43,204 nucleotides of DNA from Gemmatimonadales bacterium (lineage in GTDB: Bacteria; Gemmatimonadota; Gemmatimonadetes; Gemmatimonadales; GWC2-71-9), in the NCBI GenBank assembly GCA_025928645.1, contig JAICJD010000008.1:1-43204 (forward strand), read 5' to 3'. The notes beneath the pieces were generated by a model. The model was given only the letters and a program-made list of their open reading frames with translations, had not been told where the DNA came from and ran no database searches. Numbering within the stretch: the first letter of the stretch is position 1; each line of letters begins with the position of its first letter. Position numbers and translations under genes: made by a program. This document shows, one piece after another, positions 39,541-43,204 of this stretch.

Positions 39541-40887
39541 TCACGCGACGATGTTGTACCGTTTGATCTTGTTGATCAGCGTGGCCCGCGAGATCCCCAG
39601 CTCGATGGCGGCCCGGGTGCGGTTGCCGGTGTGGTGCTTGAGCGTGCGCTCGATGTGCTGGCGCTCGAGATCCTCGAGGCTCAGCGGCGTATGCCGGCGG
39701 TCGCCGATGCCGGGCCGGGCGCGGAATTCGCCCGGCAGGTGCTCCACGCTCACGGCGGGCGCGCCGCGCCCGAGGATGAGCGCGCGCTCCAGCACGTTGC
39801 GCATTTCGCGCACGTTGCCCGGCCAGCCGTAGGCCAGCAGCCGGTCCAGCACCTCGGCGGACAGGGTGGACGGCCCGTCGGGCAGCTCGGCCCGGAGGTC
39901 GTTCATGAGCCGGGTGATGAGCGCCAGCCGGTCCTCGCGCGAGCGGTCGCGCACGGCGGGAAGCTGGAGCGGCATGACGCTCAGCCGGTAGTACAGGTCT
40001 TCCCGGAACCGGAGCTCCTCGACTTCGGTCTGGAGATCCTTGTTGGTGGCCGCCACCAGCCGCACGTCCACCGTGATCTCGCGGGTGCCGCCGAGCCGGC
40101 GGAACGTCTTCGTCTCGAGCACCTTGAGCAGCTTGGGCTGGAGCTCGGGGGCCAGGTCGCCGATCTCGTCGAGGAAGATCGTGCCGTGGTCGGCGATCTC
40201 GAACAGCCCCTGCTTCCGGTCCTTGGCGTCGGTGAACGCGCCCTTCTCGTGCCCGAACAGCTCGGAGTCGAGGAAAGTGGCATTGAGGCCCGCGCAGTTC
40301 ACCTCGACGAACGGCGCGCGGGCGCGCGGGCTCAGGTCGTGAATCATCCGCGCGACCCAGCCCTTTCCCGTCCCGCTCTCGCCGGTGAGCAGGACCGTGG
40401 TCCGCTCGCTCTGCGCCAGGAGACCGACCTGGTGGGCGAAGTCCTGCATGCCGCTCGACGTGCCCAGCGAATCGAGTCCGTGGCCCGGCGCGCTCTGGAC
40501 CAGGAGCGCCTCGTTCACCCGGCGAAGCCGCGCCTTGTCCGCCACGCGCGCGGTAGCGGCGGCCAGGTGCTCCATGTCCACCGGCTTGGTGAGGAAGTTC
40601 TCCGCGCCGAGCTGCATGGCGCGGACCGCGGTGGCCACGTCGCTCTCGCCGGTGAGGAGGACGACCGCCGCGTCCCGCTGCCTCAGGTGCTCGAGCACCT
40701 CCATCCCGTCCATCCCGGGCAGCCGGAGGTCGAGGATCACCACCTCCGGCCGCAGCCGGTCGAACGTGGCCAGCCCGGCCTCGCCGCTCAGCTCCCGGGT
40801 GACCTCGTAGCCCAGACGCTCGAAGTAGTTCCCGATGCTGCGCAGGACGTCGACGTCGTCATCGATGAGGAGGACGGATCCGGCCAT
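39541..40887 (-). CDS. NtrC-family sigma-54-dependent response regulator (GAFTDA variant)
   Basis: This 448-aa protein has a receiver (acidic pocket Asp9-Asp11, phospho-acceptor Asp53, Lys101), an AAA+ domain with Walker A GESGTGKG (169-176), ELFGHEKGAFTDA (the loop that touches sigma-54, normally GAFTGA, here Asp220), Walker B IFLDEIGDL, the R-finger region and a Fis-type HTH at the C terminus (HTGNRTRAAIELGISRATLI). It activates sigma-54 promoters when phosphorylated; no sensor kinase is adjacent. ATG 40887 is chosen because the receiver starts directly after it; the open frame extends 17 codons further. Confidence 0.88.
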   Translation of the reverse strand: MAGSVLLIDDDVDVLRSIGNYFERLGYEVTRELSGEAGLATFDRLRPEVVILDLRLPGMDGMEVLEHLRQRDAAVVLLTGESDVATAVRAMQLGAENFLTKPVDMEHLAAATARVADKARLRRVNEALLVQSAPGHGLDSLGTSSGMQDFAHQVGLLAQSERTTVLLTGESGTGKGWVARMIHDLSPRARAPFVEVNCAGLNATFLDSELFGHEKGAFTDAKDRKQGLFEIADHGTIFLDEIGDLAPELQPKLLKVLETKTFRRLGGTREITVDVRLVAATNKDLQTEVEELRFREDLYYRLSVMPLQLPAVRDRSREDRLALITRLMNDLRAELPDGPSTLSAEVLDRLLAYGWPGNVREMRNVLERALILGRGAPAVSVEHLPGEFRARPGIGDRRHTPLSLEDLERQHIERTLKHHTGNRTRAAIELGISRATLINKIKRYNIVA

Positions 40888-40913
40888 TGCTCTGCCTTGG
40901 GAGGTTGCGATTC

Positions 40914-40956
40914 GGCCAGGGTGACTCGTGCCAGCCAAAAATTAGTCACCCCGGCC
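40914..40956. promoter_or_regulatory. Operator-like inverted repeat around a -10 box upstream of the response regulator
   Basis: Arms GGCCAGGGTGAC (40914-40925) and GTCACCCCGGCC (40945-40956) pair with one mismatch. The 19-nt centre contains TAATTT (40944-40939, - strand), a -10-like box with GTGACG 17 nt upstream of it on the - strand. Predicted start near 40932 gives a 45-nt leader to ATG 40887. The left part (40905-40928) also resembles the outer arm of the 36078-36151 hairpin (20 of 24 positions), so it may be a decayed repeat instead. Confidence 0.4.
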
Positions 40957-40968
40957 CGATCCGTCACC

Positions 40969-41871
40969 TCACCCCCCGGGCACCATGATGTTGATCGCGC
41001 GGGGAACGACCGTGACGGTGAAGGGTGTCTCGCCCCCCGGCTCGCCGTCGAGCTGGACCGGCTGGACCGGATCGCTCACGACCTGGATCTCCCGCCCCCG
41101 GGCGTAGCCCACATAGGTGTCGAGCCCCTCGACATCGGGAGCCATCCGCAGGATGTCCCAGACCGCCCTGAGGCTCTGCCCCAGGCTGTCGGCCCGGACC
41201 ACCACCACGTCGAGCAGCCCGTCGTCCGGACGGATGCCGGCGCCGAGCCGGACCCAAGGCGGGATGACCTCGCCGCAGTTGGCCACGAGCACCATCGCGG
41301 CGTTGGCATCGTATTCCACGCCGTCGATGGTGATCACATGCTCGGTGCTTCGGATCTCGCTCAGCAGCCGGAGCGTCGTCGCGACGTAGGCGGCCATGCC
41401 CCAGCGGCGCTTGTGCTCCCTCAGCGTGCCGGCCATGACCTTCGCGTCGTATCCGGCGCCGCACGCCACCGCGAAGTAGTGGAGCCCGTCCGGCCGCTCC
41501 ATCCGGCCCAGGTCGAACCGGCGCGGCCGGGCGGCGACCAACGCCTGCGCCGCCCGCGCCGGGGCCGCCGGAATCCTCAGGTTGCCGGCGAGCAGATTCC
41601 CGGTGCCGCCCGGGATTACGCCCAGGCTCACGTCGGTGCCGACCAATGCCGCGGCGGCCTGCATGGTGGTGCCGTCGCCGCCGAATACCGTGACGATCTC
41701 CACGCCGTTGGCGACGGCCTCCGCCGCGAGCCGCCGCGCATCGCCCGGGCCGGTCGTGGTGGCCAGGTCGGCATTCCACCCGGCCGCCGCGAGCGTCCGC
41801 ATCACGGCGTCGACCGAGCGGGGCCGCGTCCGTGCCGCCGCGGGATTCATGATGCACACCACCTTCGGCAC
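40969..41871 (-). CDS. Diacylglycerol/sphingosine-kinase-like lipid kinase (YegS/LCB5 family)
   Basis: This 300-aa protein has the DAGK catalytic region: VVCIMNPAAARTRP, IVTVFGGDGTTMQAAAAL with the GGDGT motif, and VIPGGTGNLLAGNLRIPA, then GRMERPDG and a C-terminal beta domain (ADSLGQSLRAV...VQLDGEPGG). Such enzymes phosphorylate lipids such as diacylglycerol or phosphatidylglycerol. Start GTG at 41871 overlaps the last base of the TamB gene stop (TAGTG), so the two are cotranslated. Confidence 0.87.
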   Translation of the reverse strand: MPKVVCIMNPAAARTRPRSVDAVMRTLAAAGWNADLATTTGPGDARRLAAEAVANGVEIVTVFGGDGTTMQAAAALVGTDVSLGVIPGGTGNLLAGNLRIPAAPARAAQALVAARPRRFDLGRMERPDGLHYFAVACGAGYDAKVMAGTLREHKRRWGMAAYVATTLRLLSEIRSTEHVITIDGVEYDANAAMVLVANCGEVIPPWVRLGAGIRPDDGLLDVVVVRADSLGQSLRAVWDILRMAPDVEGLDTYVGYARGREIQVVSDPVQPVQLDGEPGGETPFTVTVVPRAINIMVPGG

Positions 41872-43204
41872 TAGAACTCCCGCTCCCACAGGATGTCGAG
41901 ACCGATCTGGTACGGATTGGTGCTCAGCCGGTACGCGGGGAAGAAGGTGCTGCACGACTGCAGGGTCGGCTCGACCGAGCCCTGCAGCTTCCACTCGCGG
42001 CTGAAGCGGAACTCGAGCCCCGCGCCCAGGTTCTTGTAGCTGAGCTGGCTGAAGTCGGGGCAGAAGCCCGCGTTGAACGTGAGGAACGTTTTGTTCCCGA
42101 TCTGCCAGCCTGCCGTGAGCTGCGTCAGCGTTCCGCCGCCGGTGGGCGTGCTGGAGACGCCCGGCCGGATCTCGATGAGGTCGATGGGCACGCCGATGTC
42201 CTGAATCAGCGCCCGCTCGAGCTCGCTGGAGAGCGCGCTCGAGAAGTATGCGAGTCCGGTCTGGAGCGCGCCCCCCTGACCGACCAGGGTCGCCTCGTTC
42301 GCGGGATAGCCGGTGATGAGATAGGAGATGAGATCGGTCTCGGAGATCGGGGGCCGGATCGTGCTGGAGAGCGTGAGCTTGGGCTGATACAGGGTGCCCG
42401 TGATATTGGCGATGACCGGGATCTCGTCGCCCCGCACGCTCCGAACCACGTGCTGCGCCTCGATGTCGAGGCCCGCGTTGAGGTCGTTGGTATACGTCAC
42501 CTGGCCCCGCGTCACGGTGAAGTCGCGCGAGACCGGGCCGATCTTGAGCGTGTACGTACCCCGCGGCGCGTTCAGCGTTCCGGTCGGGTTGTACGTGGCG
42601 CCCACCTTGCTCACCTGCACCCGCCCTTCGAGCTGCACGTTCGCCTCGCCCGAGCGCAGCCAGTCGTCCGAGCCCATCTCGACCCGCAGATCCTCGATCC
42701 GGAGCGAGTCCAGGAACCGGTTCTGGAATTTGGGCCCGAGATTCTCGCGGCGGATCAGCGTCGTGTCCACGAGATCGGCGATGGACGGGTCCTCGAGATC
42801 GATGATCCGCTTGTTCACCAGGTCGGCGAAGTAGAGCACGCCGGTGTTGGCGAGCAGCCTGCCGGTGAGCGTCGCGCCGAAGACCGGGCCCTTGAGCTCG
42901 AGGTCGCCGGTGCCGACCAGGGTGAGGAAGTTCCGCACGTCCACCGCCCGGAACTGCTCCGCGTGGAACGCGAGATTCAGAACGGGCCGCGACAGGTTCT
43001 CCAGCCGCACCGAGCCCTCCACCTTGAGCTTGCCGCCGCCGCTCGTGAGCACCAGATCGTGGAGGCGGACCGAGTCGCCGTCGAGCCTCGCGCCCCCGCG
43101 CACGCTGCCGAACCGCACGCCGAGGCCGGGCAGCGACATGCTCCCGGTCCGGATGTCGAACTGACCGGCGAGCCGCGGGCGCGCCCACGTGCCCTCCACC
43201 TGCA
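41871..43204 (-). CDS. tamB: TamB/DUF490 family protein, C-terminal part (5' end beyond window)
   Basis: At least 443 residues of a very large envelope protein; the N terminus is outside the right edge. The visible part has beta-helix-like repeats (NYRTGSM, LEGSV, VQLEGRVQVSK and LNAPRGTYTLKIGP) and ends with the TamB C-terminal domain: IANITGTLYQPKLTLSSTI, PPISETDLISYLITG, and a C-terminal beta-strand LDILWEREF with terminal Phe that suits outer-membrane contact. TamB-type proteins move lipids or help insert proteins between the two membranes. No TamA is in the window. It is the first gene, as read, of the long - strand series. Confidence 0.87.
   Translation of the reverse strand, partial: QVEGTWARPRLAGQFDIRTGSMSLPGLGVRFGSVRGGARLDGDSVRLHDLVLTSGGGKLKVEGSVRLENLSRPVLNLAFHAEQFRAVDVRNFLTLVGTGDLELKGPVFGATLTGRLLANTGVLYFADLVNKRIIDLEDPSIADLVDTTLIRRENLGPKFQNRFLDSLRIEDLRVEMGSDDWLRSGEANVQLEGRVQVSKVGATYNPTGTLNAPRGTYTLKIGPVSRDFTVTRGQVTYTNDLNAGLDIEAQHVVRSVRGDEIPVIANITGTLYQPKLTLSSTIRPPISETDLISYLITGYPANEATLVGQGGALQTGLAYFSSALSSELERALIQDIGVPIDLIEIRPGVSSTPTGGGTLTQLTAGWQIGNKTFLTFNAGFCPDFSQLSYKNLGAGLEFRFSREWKLQGSVEPTLQSCSTFFPAYRLSTNPYQIGLDILWEREF

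Noticed and set aside
40914-40935. Sigma-54 -24 element TGGCACG upstream of the response regulator
   Set aside because: The -12 TTGC element is absent at the right spacing, so only half of the site exists.

Overview
The window is about 70% GC with very dense coding and 47 protein genes. I see no rRNA, tRNA, CRISPR array or transposase. LPS-type heptosyltransferase, TamB, Lgt and an MsbA-like exporter indicate a two-membrane (Gram-negative) bacterium. A PorX-like REC-PglZ protein, the GC content and the housekeeping gene order fit Gemmatimonadota or a relative in the FCB group. That placement is inference, not proof.

Layout. (1) 55-2099: an oligopeptide-type ABC permease, divergent from a patatin phospholipase that carries a C-terminal ferredoxin domain. 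(2) 2068-17379: a surface-glycan island with eight glycosyltransferases (GT4, GT2-like and two CgeB-like), a SAM methyltransferase, an MsbA-like exporter cotranscribed with the PorX-like protein, a GT9 heptosyltransferase, a 128-aa protein of unknown function, a DnaB-C/RadA-like ATPase and a small lipoprotein. Genes here alternate in strand, with very short divergent promoter regions and overlapping convergent ends. (3) 17495-33020: one long + strand housekeeping series: yebC-ruvC-ruvA-(zinc ribbon)-ruvB-queA-(DinB-like)-tgt-yajC-def-fmt-thiE-thiS-thiG-rsmB-(PASTA)-rpe-(TlpA-like)-(YbbR-like)-tsaD-lgt. It covers recombination, queuosine, formyl-Met handling, thiamine and envelope/tRNA functions, mostly with 1-8 nt overlaps that suggest translational coupling. 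(4) 33021-33331: the only gap above 300 bases. It is AT-richer, potentially highly structured, and ends in a strong terminator, so it is a candidate non-coding RNA. (5) 33332-43204: a - strand series read from the right: tamB (cut by the window edge), a YegS-like lipid kinase, a sigma-54-type response regulator, an eight-cysteine mini-protein, NlpC/P60, HAD, CYTH, a membrane protein, acpS; then a perfect 34-bp hairpin, a cytochrome c-FTR1 iron permease and rraA.

The least expected signals are: start codons placed 6-9 nt after TAnnnT -10 boxes (leaderless transcripts), including one pair of divergent genes sharing a single TATA core; a PorX homologue beside a glycan exporter; a patatin-ferredoxin fusion; a palindromic repeat family with core GAGCGAAGCGA; a 9-nt purine/pyrimidine inverted tandem repeat; the 33-kb structured intergenic region; and a roughly 40-residue insertion in QueA.

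All family assignments come from reading motifs in the translations. No database search was possible.
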